Below, one piece after another: positions 1-6,631 of a stretch of 16,189 bases of DNA. Position numbers and translations under genes: made by a program. The stretch's first letter is position 1. Each line of letters opens with the position of its first letter. Origin of the DNA: a bacterium (GTDB lineage Bacteria > Babelota > Babeliae > Babelales > GCA-2401785); NCBI GenBank assembly GCA_030629865.1, contig DAOVOC010000008.1, forward strand, positions 1 through 16,189, read 5' to 3'. A model generated the notes under the pieces. The model searched no databases. It was not told the DNA's origin and saw only the letters and a list, made by a program, of their open reading frames with translations.

Positions 1-38
1 GACAGGCGGACGCTCTAACCAAACTGAGCTACAGCCCC
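1..38 (-). tRNA. tRNA-Asp (GTC), partial
   Basis: Read on the minus strand, the visible part is the 5' half of a tRNA: acceptor strand GGGGCTG, T8-A9, D-stem GCTC/GAGC, anticodon-stem strand TCCGC and loop start CTGTC. This puts GTC at positions 34-36, so it decodes aspartate. The window begins exactly at the last anticodon base, so the 3' half lies outside. It is 6 nt downstream of tRNA-Asn and is probably part of the same transcript. Confidence 0.93.
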
Positions 39-44
39 CAATTT

Positions 45-120
45 TGGCTCCTCGGACAGGACTCGAACCTGTGACCCAACGATTAACAGTCGTTTGCTCT
101 ACCAACTGAGCTACCGAGGA
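45..120 (-). tRNA. tRNA-Asn (GTT)
   Basis: A complete 76-nt minus-strand tRNA with encoded CCA. The acceptor TCCTCGG pairs with CCGAGGA, the D-stem is GCTC/GAGC, the anticodon stem AACGA/TCGTT encloses loop CTGTTAA (anticodon GTT), and the T-arm is ACAGG TTCGAGT CCTGT. It lies 14 nt downstream of tRNA-Val and 6 nt upstream of tRNA-Asp on the same strand, so the three are probably processed from one precursor. Confidence 0.97.
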
Positions 121-134
121 ATTGATTTCAAAGA

Positions 135-210
135 TGGTGGGCGAAACAGGACTCGAACCTGTGACCACCTGCTTGTAAGGCAGACGCTCTACCAACTGAG
201 CTACTCGCCC
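135..210 (-). tRNA. tRNA-Val (TAC)
   Basis: A complete 76-nt minus-strand tRNA with encoded CCA. The acceptor GGGCGAG pairs with TTCGCCC (a G-T pair at 7-66). The D-stem is GCTC/GAGC, the anticodon stem TCTGC/GCAGG encloses loop CTTACAA (anticodon TAC), and the T-arm is ACAGG TTCGAGT CCTGT. It is the first gene of the three-tRNA array, about 50 nt downstream of a predicted promoter. Confidence 0.97.
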
Positions 211-263
211 GTTTTCACGTGCCCGCCAGGGTTTTGCAACGCCTCCTGATTGGCAATAATGTC

Positions 264-292
264 ATGGTAAAGGAAAAGACCACCCAAGTCAA
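264..292 (-). promoter_or_regulatory. Predicted promoter of the tRNA array
   Basis: On the minus strand there is a -35 box TTGACT (287-292), a 17-nt spacer and a -10 box TACCAT (264-269), about 54 nt before the 5' end of tRNA-Val. The -35 box overlaps the stop codon (289-291) of the upstream deoxynucleoside kinase gene. No terminator is visible between the two, so read-through from the kinase gene is also possible. This is a pattern match only. Confidence 0.5.
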
Positions 293-1002
293 AGGCTTTT
301 CTCGCAATATGCTGTAGATGAATAAATCCCATTTGGATTAAGCCTAGCAACAAACTCGCAAACACGCTCTACAAGAGCCTTTTCGCGCTCTTCGCATCCC
401 GTAAAATCTTGGTTGCCGTCGATGCAAAGTACTGGCACATTTTTCAATGTTTTGCTTATACCCATTTTTTTGATCAAAAACTTCTTATGCCAATCACCAA
501 CTCGCGCAAGATAAGGCACATCCAAAGATGTCTCGCACCCACGACCACGTTTACAAACACGCCTAAAACAAATATCTGGATCAACCTCTAGATAAATAAA
601 TCCAGATGGTGGCTTGCAGCAATCTTCAACCAGCATCTCAAACCACGCCATATATGCAGTCCATTCGACATCCGTAAAAAACCCATTTTGTTTTCCATCC
701 AAAGCAAAGCAGTAATGCCCCGAATAAATTGAACGTTCCATAACTCTACATTCATTATTCGTATGAGTTTCTTGATCTTTAAGATGCGCCTGAACCCTAG
801 TTGTCATAGCAACGAGTTCCATCATGTAAGCCCACCGCGTCGGCTCTACATAAAATTGCTCTAACAAGGCCTTTCCCCTACCCTGCGCAAGCCAACCGTC
901 ACATGGCTCAAATGCAATTTTAATTTCTGGCGCATGTCTCTCTATAACCTTTAAAAAACTTGATTTACCTGCCCCTATGTTGCCCTCTAAGAACAACCTC
1001 AT
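289..1002 (-). CDS. Deoxynucleoside kinase (dNK/dCK/dGK family)
   Basis: Predicted to phosphorylate deoxynucleosides to their 5'-monophosphates in the salvage of DNA precursors; cytosolic. From the chosen start (237 aa) it shows the P-loop GNIGAGKSS at residues 7-15 directly after the first beta strand, the substrate-site EPCDGW at 32-37, the ERS motif at 89-91 (DRS/ERS in the family), and an arginine-rich LID containing KRGR at 151-154 followed by E and P..YL. These fit the dCK/dGK/insect dNK and bacterial dAK/dGK family; base specificity cannot be read from sequence. I chose the ATG at 1002 because GGGGAC lies 6 nt upstream and the protein then starts right before the P-loop strand. An ATG at 1029 would add nine residues. 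It stands alone between divergent rlmB and the tRNA array. A kinase of this type fits an organism that imports nucleosides from a host. Confidence 0.9.
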   Translation of the reverse strand: MRLFLEGNIGAGKSSFLKVIERHAPEIKIAFEPCDGWLAQGRGKALLEQFYVEPTRWAYMMELVAMTTRVQAHLKDQETHTNNECRVMERSIYSGHYCFALDGKQNGFFTDVEWTAYMAWFEMLVEDCCKPPSGFIYLEVDPDICFRRVCKRGRGCETSLDVPYLARVGDWHKKFLIKKMGISKTLKNVPVLCIDGNQDFTGCEEREKALVERVCEFVARLNPNGIYSSTAYCEKSL

Positions 1003-1069
1003 GTGCCTGTCCCCTTTGCCACAAAGCATTCCGATTTTTTTAGCTAACGATCAGAAGTGTACACTAAAA

Positions 1070-1098
1070 TTGGGCAAATCACGTTGATATGTTAAAAT
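1070..1098 (+). promoter_or_regulatory. Predicted rlmB promoter with extended -10
   Basis: TTGGGC (1070-1075), a 17-nt spacer, then TAAAAT (1093-1098) preceded by TG-N, giving an extended -10 TGTTAAAAT at 1090-1098. The same nine bases recur in the predicted S1 promoter at 10406-10414. It lies about 67 nt before the rlmB start, in the intergenic region shared with the divergent deoxynucleoside kinase. Confidence 0.5.
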
Positions 1099-1164
1099 CA
1101 ATCATTCAGTAATTAATCAAAGATAAAAACACTAATACTCCTTACATTTAGGCATTAAAATAAT

Positions 1165-1917
1165 ATGAAACACATAACAAAAAAACAGAAAAAAGGACGC
1201 TCTACAAATGTTAACGAGCTCATTTATGGCGCACATCCAATTATAGAGGCGCTCAAGGCTGGCAAGCGCAAATTAGAATCAATTTACACAACCAAGCCAT
1301 TTCCAAAAGGATGGAGGCGCGTTGAACAGTTCTTACCCAAAAAACCGGTTACAATAAATTACATCCCACGCGAGTCTTTGACGAGAATGGCTGGAACCAC
1401 TGACCACATGGGCATAATCGCCTGGATGTCGCTATTTCCATTCAAAAAAGAACTTTTCAATCCACTCAAAGCACCAAAAATTCTTCTGCTCGATGCAGTG
1501 CAGGATGTTCGCAACCTTGGAGCAATTATTCGTTCAGCCCATTGCACCTGCTTTGATGGCATTGTACTTTGCAAAGGAAACTCGGCTCCACTCGGCCCCG
1601 CAACACTTAAAGCATCCGCTGGCCTTACTGAACATATGTCTATATTTATTGCACCCTCTATGGCTTGGGCCGCACAAGAACTCAAAAAATCTGGCTACAA
1701 CCTTTACATGGCCGTTCTAGAAAATGGAGTTGATACTAGAACACAAAATTTTGAAGGACCGACGTGCATTGTCATTGGAAACGAAGCCACTGGCATTTCT
1801 CCACAAGTCCAAAAGTTTGGAACCTGCATCACACTCCCACAACGCTCAGAAGACATTTCTTATAACGCTTCAGTCGCCGCAGGCATATTGATGTTTCTCG
1901 TTTCTTACGGAAAATAA
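1165..1917 (+). CDS. rlmB: 23S rRNA (guanosine-2'-O-)-methyltransferase, RlmB/TrmH family
   Basis: A SpoU/TrmH-superfamily (SPOUT) enzyme that moves a methyl group from S-adenosylmethionine to a ribose 2'-OH; RlmB itself acts on G2251 of 23S rRNA. The 250 aa match the usual length. The N-terminal substrate-binding part carries the typical YGAHPIIEAL near residues 21-30. The three knot motifs are visible: N117-LGAIIR-S124 (motif 1, with the conserved Asn and Arg), IVIGNEATGIS at 202-212 (motif 2) and YNASVAAGILMF from 233 (motif 3). It is monocistronic, with a promoter at 1070-1098. The residue methylated is inferred from the family; other TrmH-like enzymes methylate tRNA or neighbouring rRNA sites, so the target is not certain. 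Confidence 0.9.
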   Translation: MKHITKKQKKGRSTNVNELIYGAHPIIEALKAGKRKLESIYTTKPFPKGWRRVEQFLPKKPVTINYIPRESLTRMAGTTDHMGIIAWMSLFPFKKELFNPLKAPKILLLDAVQDVRNLGAIIRSAHCTCFDGIVLCKGNSAPLGPATLKASAGLTEHMSIFIAPSMAWAAQELKKSGYNLYMAVLENGVDTRTQNFEGPTCIVIGNEATGISPQVQKFGTCITLPQRSEDISYNASVAAGILMFLVSYGK

Positions 1918-1947
1918 TGCTTTAAAAGCTCGGTTTTTAAGAGTAAT

Positions 1948-1976
1948 TTGCACACAAACGAAATAGAGGATATTTT
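1948..1976 (+). promoter_or_regulatory. Predicted promoter of the 2033-4887 operon
   Basis: TTGCAC (1948-1953), a 17-nt spacer, then TATTTT (1971-1976), about 57 nt upstream of the first gene of the exported-protein operon. The region is very AT-rich, so chance matches are expected. No convincing terminator separates it from rlmB. Confidence 0.3.
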
Positions 1977-2032
1977 TATCATTACAAATTAAACTTAAAC
2001 TAATTTTATTAACCATCAGTTAAAGGATAAAA

Positions 2033-2761
2033 ATGCAAAGAAAATTAGCAATGGTGCTTGCAATCTCGACGCTACTAACAACGAATGTGTTCTTAGATTT
2101 AGATGCAAAAAAGACAACTTCTGATTTTACTATCAATAAAACCTTAGAAAATTACAAGGTTGTAAATGGCTGGGCCAAGGCAACAGGACATGCACTTTTC
2201 TTTTCTCAAACAATAAAGCTTCCTGTTACTTTTGAAGCCCAAGACGGCACAAAAGGGCATTCAAATCTACAAATTAAGCTTAAGACTTTAGGCCTTCCAT
2301 ATCTTCCATCTGCACAGGCATTTGTAGGAGCTGCATACATCGGAGGTAACTTAAACCTAAAAGACCTTTATAAAAAAGAACTAAAAATTTCAGGCGGAAT
2401 ATCACTACCAGGACTAGTTGGTCTTTCCTCACTAATAATGCTTATCAGAGGAATCCTCAAAAATGGGGCGAAAAAAACAATGCTCAATTCTTCTAAGGAT
2501 AATTTAAGCACATTGGCTTGGACTCTATATGGAGCAGCGACTTTGGCAGACATAAGAATACATATAGTAAAGTTTGAGGGTGGAGGATGGCTACTTCTCG
2601 TTGCACCACGCATTGGCATCTCACCGTTTTTACTACCAATTGAATCTATCAGAAGTGGAATTGCAACTTTAACATCACCTCCAACATTCGGAGATGAAAT
2701 GCAATTTTCTAAAAATGACGACATTATCGACCATCTCAAAGTTTATAGTGAGGTAAAGTAA
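2033..2761 (+). CDS. Exported hypothetical protein (paralog of 5233-5838)
   Basis: 242 aa, not recognised as a named family. The N-terminus MQRKLAMVLAISTLL is basic then hydrophobic, and residues 1 to about 25 look like a signal peptide or membrane anchor. The mature part is rich in beta-prone, Gly/Ile/Leu-rich stretches (around SGGISLPGLVGLSSLIML and GGGWLLLVAPRIGISPFLL), which suggests membrane association. The start is supported by AAAGGA 5-6 nt before the ATG. Its stop codon overlaps the next ATG (TAATG), so it is probably translationally coupled to the MutS-like ATPase gene. By hand it aligns with the protein at 5233-5838: a short strand ending in F, D(G/K)xKG, a Q..L...G segment, an LK motif, G(I/F)..P..(V/I)GL, and a Gly-Gly stretch near the C-terminus. 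Function unknown. Confidence 0.8.
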   Translation: MQRKLAMVLAISTLLTTNVFLDLDAKKTTSDFTINKTLENYKVVNGWAKATGHALFFSQTIKLPVTFEAQDGTKGHSNLQIKLKTLGLPYLPSAQAFVGAAYIGGNLNLKDLYKKELKISGGISLPGLVGLSSLIMLIRGILKNGAKKTMLNSSKDNLSTLAWTLYGAATLADIRIHIVKFEGGGWLLLVAPRIGISPFLLPIESIRSGIATLTSPPTFGDEMQFSKNDDIIDHLKVYSEVK

Positions 2762-4887
2762 TGAAAAATTTCAAAGCATTTACACCGGCCTTACAAAAAA
2801 TATTTTTTTTATTGTTTTGTGTAAGCACAGCATACCCTAAAAATATATCCAAAAAAATGTGTGCCGCTCTTAACATTCAGTTCACACAGGCTGAATTAGG
2901 AGAAAAAATCAAAAATATTTTAAGCTCAAAACAAAACGACCTAAAATTTTTAAAACAATATCCAAAAGAAATTTTGGATGAGAAACTACAAAAAAAAACA
3001 AAAGAACTCGAAAAGCTTTTTAAAACAATAGAAAAAAACGAAGAAAGAAGAAAAAGATCGTTAACAGAATCAAGACTAACATTAGCAACATATAGCGACC
3101 TCAGGCTCCTTTTTGGTGACCCCAAAACCCCATTCGAAAGCATTGCCAATATTATTAACAAAAATAAAACCCAAAGTGGCAGTGCCTTTGCAAAAGCACT
3201 CATAGCACGCCCAACAACTTCGATAGAAAGACTTAAGCTGAGGCAAGGCTTTATTAAAATCATTAGCGAAAATAGCAACAAGCGAAACAAAGCCATAACC
3301 ATTCTTGCCAGATTGGCTAAACTCGAACCAATGCTTCTAAAATTCTTTTTACCAGGAATTACCGAAGGTAACACTCCACTTAGCCAAACTGGCATGCGCC
3401 ATTACTGGGACCGTGGTTTCTGGTCAATGTTTATCCCACAATCATTGGGAAAGCAAATGAACAGGAGCACAACAACATTACAAACAACACAAATTTTAAA
3501 AACAACTTTATTAGCACTTTTTATCCCAACTGTTGGTTCGTGGCTTATTGACTTCATTAGCACCAACGTGGCTAAAGCAAAGAAACTCCAGCATGAATAC
3601 ATGGAAGATATAAGAACCTCTCCGTTTAAGCCTATGGAAGATTACGAAGTACCATCTCCAATAACATCAATCTGTAAAGCATCCAAATGGGGCTGGAATA
3701 AGATTAAAAGTCTCAACTTTTCTACTAAAGGCAACGCCGCATTTTCAATAGTTGTGGGAACTCTATCTGCTGGAGGGCTAGGATTAGCTTTTGGCGCACT
3801 TCCTAGCTGGAACTTAATGTCACTTAAAAAGACTACCAGCAATGCACAATCACACCTTATTGCAATCAAATGCCTTTTAGGTGAGCTTTATGATCTTGTA
3901 GAAGAACTCGGGCCCGAAGCTGTAAACAACCTAGAGCTAGGCAAAGATTTAAAGGACTTCTTTGCTGGTAAAGACAAAGAAATTGCAGAAGTGCTGGAAG
4001 ACCTTGACACTACAACGTTCGAAAAAGGCAAACCATCACTCTTGGCTAATCAAGGAAGAATTTTAAAAACCTACAGAATGCTTTACGAAATTCGCGACAA
4101 ATTCGCAGTTGTATTTGAAGGAATTGGAGAAATTGACGCACTTTGTTCTGCTGCAACGCTTTGTACTAAACATACAGATAAGAAAAATGGATTCTGTTTT
4201 GCACAATTTGAACAAGCACAAAAACCTCATCTCAAAATTGATGGGATGTGGGATTTGTTCATCGATCCAGAAAAAGCTGTCGCAAATGATATAGAACTCG
4301 GCGGAAATAAGAAAAACCATCGATACAGAGTACTTTCCGGGCCCAATGCTGGTGGTAAATCTGTCTATCTTGGCGGAACAATAACCGCCGTAATTTTGGC
4401 CCAATCTCTTGGAATTGTCCCGGCAAAATCAGCAACACTAACTCCATTTTCCAACTTTGACACTTATATGAACATCGAAGACTCACCAGGAGAAGGCAAA
4501 TCGCTTTTCCAAAAACAAATACAAAGAATAAGCGAAGTTATGACAGGCCTAAAGGAAGTAAAGAATAACGATTTTTCACTAGTAATAGCTGACGAAATGT
4601 TTACAGGAACTAATCCCGATGCAGCGACCAAGATGAGTATCAAAATAATGGAACAATTAAAAAAGCATAAAAACACACTAGGACTCATCTGTACTCATTT
4701 TCATGACGCAGCAAAAGCCATAGATTCACCGCAATTGAGGGATGAATTTAAAAATTATCATGTCACAATAGAACGTGATGCATCCGGCAAACTGCTTAGA
4801 TTCCCTTATACCGTTAAACCAGGATATTCAACAGAGTCTAATGCTTACGATATGTTCCAAGAAGCAGGATTAGATTTAGCTTTCTAA
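2761..4887 (+). CDS. Signal-peptide-bearing MutS-family ATPase
   Basis: 708 aa. The C-terminal 200 residues are a MutS-type ABC ATPase: Walker A GPNAGGKS at 527-534, Walker B LVIADE at 607-612 followed by the MutS-like MFTGTNPD, the His-switch segment CTHFHD at 644-649, and a C-terminal KPGYSTESNAY like the KPG.S..SYG of MutS. No mismatch-reading domain is visible. Instead residues 1 to about 26 look like a signal peptide (KIFFLLFCVSTAYPK). A Lys/Glu-rich helical region (about 45-105) follows, then two hydrophobic segments (about 249-268 and 326-350), and a helical MutS core/lever-like region. Membrane-anchored MutS-like proteins are annotated in other bacteria, but their role is unclear. Translation is probably coupled to the upstream gene, with GAGG 7 nt before the overlapping ATG. 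A terminator follows. Family assignment is firm; export and any role in DNA repair are not. Confidence 0.85.
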   Translation: MKNFKAFTPALQKIFFLLFCVSTAYPKNISKKMCAALNIQFTQAELGEKIKNILSSKQNDLKFLKQYPKEILDEKLQKKTKELEKLFKTIEKNEERRKRSLTESRLTLATYSDLRLLFGDPKTPFESIANIINKNKTQSGSAFAKALIARPTTSIERLKLRQGFIKIISENSNKRNKAITILARLAKLEPMLLKFFLPGITEGNTPLSQTGMRHYWDRGFWSMFIPQSLGKQMNRSTTTLQTTQILKTTLLALFIPTVGSWLIDFISTNVAKAKKLQHEYMEDIRTSPFKPMEDYEVPSPITSICKASKWGWNKIKSLNFSTKGNAAFSIVVGTLSAGGLGLAFGALPSWNLMSLKKTTSNAQSHLIAIKCLLGELYDLVEELGPEAVNNLELGKDLKDFFAGKDKEIAEVLEDLDTTTFEKGKPSLLANQGRILKTYRMLYEIRDKFAVVFEGIGEIDALCSAATLCTKHTDKKNGFCFAQFEQAQKPHLKIDGMWDLFIDPEKAVANDIELGGNKKNHRYRVLSGPNAGGKSVYLGGTITAVILAQSLGIVPAKSATLTPFSNFDTYMNIEDSPGEGKSLFQKQIQRISEVMTGLKEVKNNDFSLVIADEMFTGTNPDAATKMSIKIMEQLKKHKNTLGLICTHFHDAAKAIDSPQLRDEFKNYHVTIERDASGKLLRFPYTVKPGYSTESNAYDMFQEAGLDLAF

Positions 4888-4894
4888 CTAATTA

Positions 4895-4925
4895 AAACAG
4901 GGCAGGTTTCCTTCCTGCCTTGTTT
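4895..4925 (+). terminator. Hairpin terminator after the MutS-like gene
   Basis: AAACAGGGCAGG (4895-4906) pairs with CCTGCCTTGTTT (4914-4925) apart from one G-T pair, around a 7-nt loop, starting 7 nt after the stop codon. The right arm ends in TTGTTT. The stem is strong but the T-run is short. Confidence 0.7.
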
Positions 4926-4983
4926 AATAAGAAACACAAACCCAAGGCCACTGAAACATTTTTTAACAACGTATAAATAAATC

Positions 4984-5011
4984 TTGCCAAATAGAAACAT
5001 TTCTTTATACT
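4984..5011 (+). promoter_or_regulatory. Predicted promoter upstream of the micro-ORF and the 5233 gene
   Basis: TTGCCA (4984-4989), a 16-nt spacer, then TATACT (5006-5011). It is placed just after the terminator at 4895-4925 and would give a leader of about 215 nt before the gene at 5233, containing the small reading frame at 5062. It is one of the better promoter matches in the window. Confidence 0.5.
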
Positions 5012-5061
5012 AAACAAAGAACTGAAGAAACTTATCAACACTCAACTTTCTGGGCAGGAAG

Positions 5062-5133
5062 ATGAATCGCAGAATTCTTATAATCTTGGCGCTTCTCGCG
5101 CTGTTTTTTTACTTTAAAGCCTCTGGCTATTAA
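5062..5133 (+). CDS. Possible 23-aa hydrophobic micropeptide
   Basis: ATG to TAA encoding 23 residues: MNRR, then one hydrophobic run (ILIILALLALFFYF), then KASGY. This is the layout of a single-span membrane micropeptide, or of a leader peptide. AGGAAG lies directly before the ATG, a tight but possible ribosome site, and a predicted promoter starts about 50 nt upstream. The stretch 4888-5232 holds no other gene that I can support. Short hydrophobic frames arise easily in AT-rich DNA, so this is tentative. Confidence 0.3.
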   Translation: MNRRILIILALLALFFYFKASGY

Positions 5134-5232
5134 AGCTTTGCCCTTCCAACTTCATCCTTGGCATTTTTTTTAAACCCCTTAATATTACAATTAACAGAAG
5201 CATAAGACGGATGTCTGGTAAGGGGATTTTTC

Positions 5233-5838
5233 ATGAACAACAAAGTTACGTTACTTTTAATAGCCATTTTCTCGGCAGTCCCTCAGTTTTCTAGAGGAAA
5301 ATCAGTAGTAACTGAACCAAATTGGGGAAAATACTTAATGACAGGGGGCCTCGCCATTGCAATCGACACAAACAAGGGCCTTATATACGACCAACGAGCA
5401 CCCAGGCTGACATTTACATTCGAAGACAAAAAAGGTAATCGTGCCAAAGCAACATTTCAATGTACTCTTCACTCTATCGGCATTATGGCTGGTATATCCA
5501 TTAATTTTTATGCCGCAAAAATGTTTAGTAGCCATGTTACGCTCAAGCAAGCATTTGAAAGACCAATAGAATTTGGAATTGGCTTCCGACCTGCAATAGG
5601 CCTTATTGCGGGAGCAGGCGTCTTTTTAGCTTCTGTAAAAAATTATGGTGGTTGTTTTTGCATGTTTGATATTGCATTCGGCCCTTATGCACAATTTTTA
5701 AACCTTATAACCGGCGGAAAACTAGAAATGATTGGTAAGCCAATCTTTATAGACATTGAAGAAGATGATGTAGCCGAAGAAGACACTCAAACACAAGAAA
5801 AAAAAAAGCCTACGTCAAAAGAAGAAATTGAAGCATAA
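5233..5838 (+). CDS. Exported hypothetical protein with charged tail (paralog of 2033-2761)
   Basis: 201 aa, no named family recognised. Residues 1 to about 22 look like a signal peptide (KVTLLLIAIFSAVPQFSRG). The middle holds alternating hydrophobic, Gly-rich segments (IEFGIGFRPAIGLIAGAGVFL) that could be membrane-associated beta structure. The last 30 residues or so are strongly charged: acidic (DIEEDDVAEED), then Lys/Glu-rich. It appears to share its central fold with the protein at 2033-2761 despite low identity (LTFTFEDKKGNRAK corresponds to LPVTFEAQDGTKGH in the other, with a following LK segment and G(I/F)RP..GL). The start is supported by AAGGGG about 7 nt upstream. It has its own predicted promoter beyond a terminator, so it is adjacent to, but probably not in, the MutS-like operon. 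Function unknown. Confidence 0.78.
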   Translation: MNNKVTLLLIAIFSAVPQFSRGKSVVTEPNWGKYLMTGGLAIAIDTNKGLIYDQRAPRLTFTFEDKKGNRAKATFQCTLHSIGIMAGISINFYAAKMFSSHVTLKQAFERPIEFGIGFRPAIGLIAGAGVFLASVKNYGGCFCMFDIAFGPYAQFLNLITGGKLEMIGKPIFIDIEEDDVAEEDTQTQEKKKPTSKEEIEA

Positions 5839-5922
5839 TATCAGGTACACAAGAATCACACTGCCTCATTCTGGATCAACTAGAATGAGGTAGATCATTT
5901 TAACCACTCTATTACCTGATAT
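5838..5922. repeat. Nested inverted repeat between 5838 and ftsQ-like gene
   Basis: The outer arms ATATCAGGTA (5838-5847) and TACCTGATAT (5913-5922) are perfectly complementary. Inside them a 12-bp hairpin forms: CTGCCTCATTCT (5861-5872) with AGAATGAGGTAG (5882-5893), one G-T pair, 9-nt loop. No T-run follows the inner stem, so it is not a classical terminator. It could be a Rho-independent terminator variant, a processed RNA structure or a protein site ahead of the division genes. Confidence 0.6.
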
Positions 5923-5968
5923 ATAGTCCCGATAACTCTAAGCAATAGATCTTGCAAGGTAGTTTGGC

Positions 5969-6619
5969 ATGCTGCAAAAGCCACGCCCCAAACGCTCAAC
6001 AAAGCAACTCAAACGAGTTAGTCTCTTAATTTTTATTTTAACTTTCACTTTTATGACAAGCTCTTATCTACGCACAAAAGCACAAAAAATCTTTGGACAA
6101 ACAACAACTACAATCAAAGCTTTGTGCTGGAATATCACAAAAGATGCTGCTCACATTACACCCACAAGCGTTGTTCCAGAATATACAGTCAATAATCAGT
6201 GGGACATCGACAACCGAGGCAATATGCATCCAATCGCATTTTTTGCACCGTCATGCATAAACACACTACCAAACGTAACGCTCTTAGCACTGCCCTGCGG
6301 CGATAAAATTGGTAGAGATCTAAACAAATTCTTGCAAAATCTCTGCCGGCAATGGTGTGGTTGCTATGACGTTATATATAAGAATGAAAATGAAATCATT
6401 TTACATCCGGCAGCAACAACAATGAACTATGTAATCCTCACAAACAAAGACATCTTGAAGAACAACAAAGAAAAGATTGAGGTGGCAACGTTAAACGTGG
6501 GAAAAATAATGGAGGCCCTGCCAGCACAAACGATACGAGGAAAACGGCTAGTTCTCGACACAAGGTTTTCTGGCCAAATCGTTGTGCAAATACAAAGCAA
6601 GGATGCCTTCACCCCTTAA
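5969..6619 (+). CDS. ftsQ: Divergent FtsQ/DivIB-like division protein
   Basis: 216 aa. FtsQ is a bitopic inner-membrane protein linking early and late divisome parts. What is visible: a basic N-terminus (MLQKPRPKRSTKQLKR), one membrane span at about 18-33, and an extracytoplasmic domain with WDIDNRGN followed by LPNV, which resembles the beta-domain 'D..G..' and 'LP' elements of FtsQ. Near the C-terminus, VLDTRFSGQIVVQ resembles the 'vDLRy.nqvvV' end of FtsQ. It sits 12 nt before ftsA, the standard ftsQ position. Four cysteines around residues 111-133 are unusual for the family. The first ATG is used: an in-frame TAG precedes it and AAGGTAG lies 8 nt upstream. Overall similarity is weak, so the name rests partly on gene order. 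Confidence 0.6.
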   Translation: MLQKPRPKRSTKQLKRVSLLIFILTFTFMTSSYLRTKAQKIFGQTTTTIKALCWNITKDAAHITPTSVVPEYTVNNQWDIDNRGNMHPIAFFAPSCINTLPNVTLLALPCGDKIGRDLNKFLQNLCRQWCGCYDVIYKNENEIILHPAATTMNYVILTNKDILKNNKEKIEVATLNVGKIMEALPAQTIRGKRLVLDTRFSGQIVVQIQSKDAFTP

Positions 6620-6631
6620 AGGAGCGGGAAA

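Noticed and set aside
409..591. A 60-codon frame on the plus strand opposite the deoxynucleoside kinase.
   Set aside because: It is antisense to a gene with clear family motifs and has no recognisable features; the same holds for the long antisense frames inside rlmB, ftsZ, the MutS-like gene and the S1 gene.
1919..1941. A weak AT-rich hairpin after rlmB (CTTTAAAA with TTTTTAAG).
   Set aside because: It has one mismatch, only weak pairs and no clear T-run, so it cannot be called a terminator.
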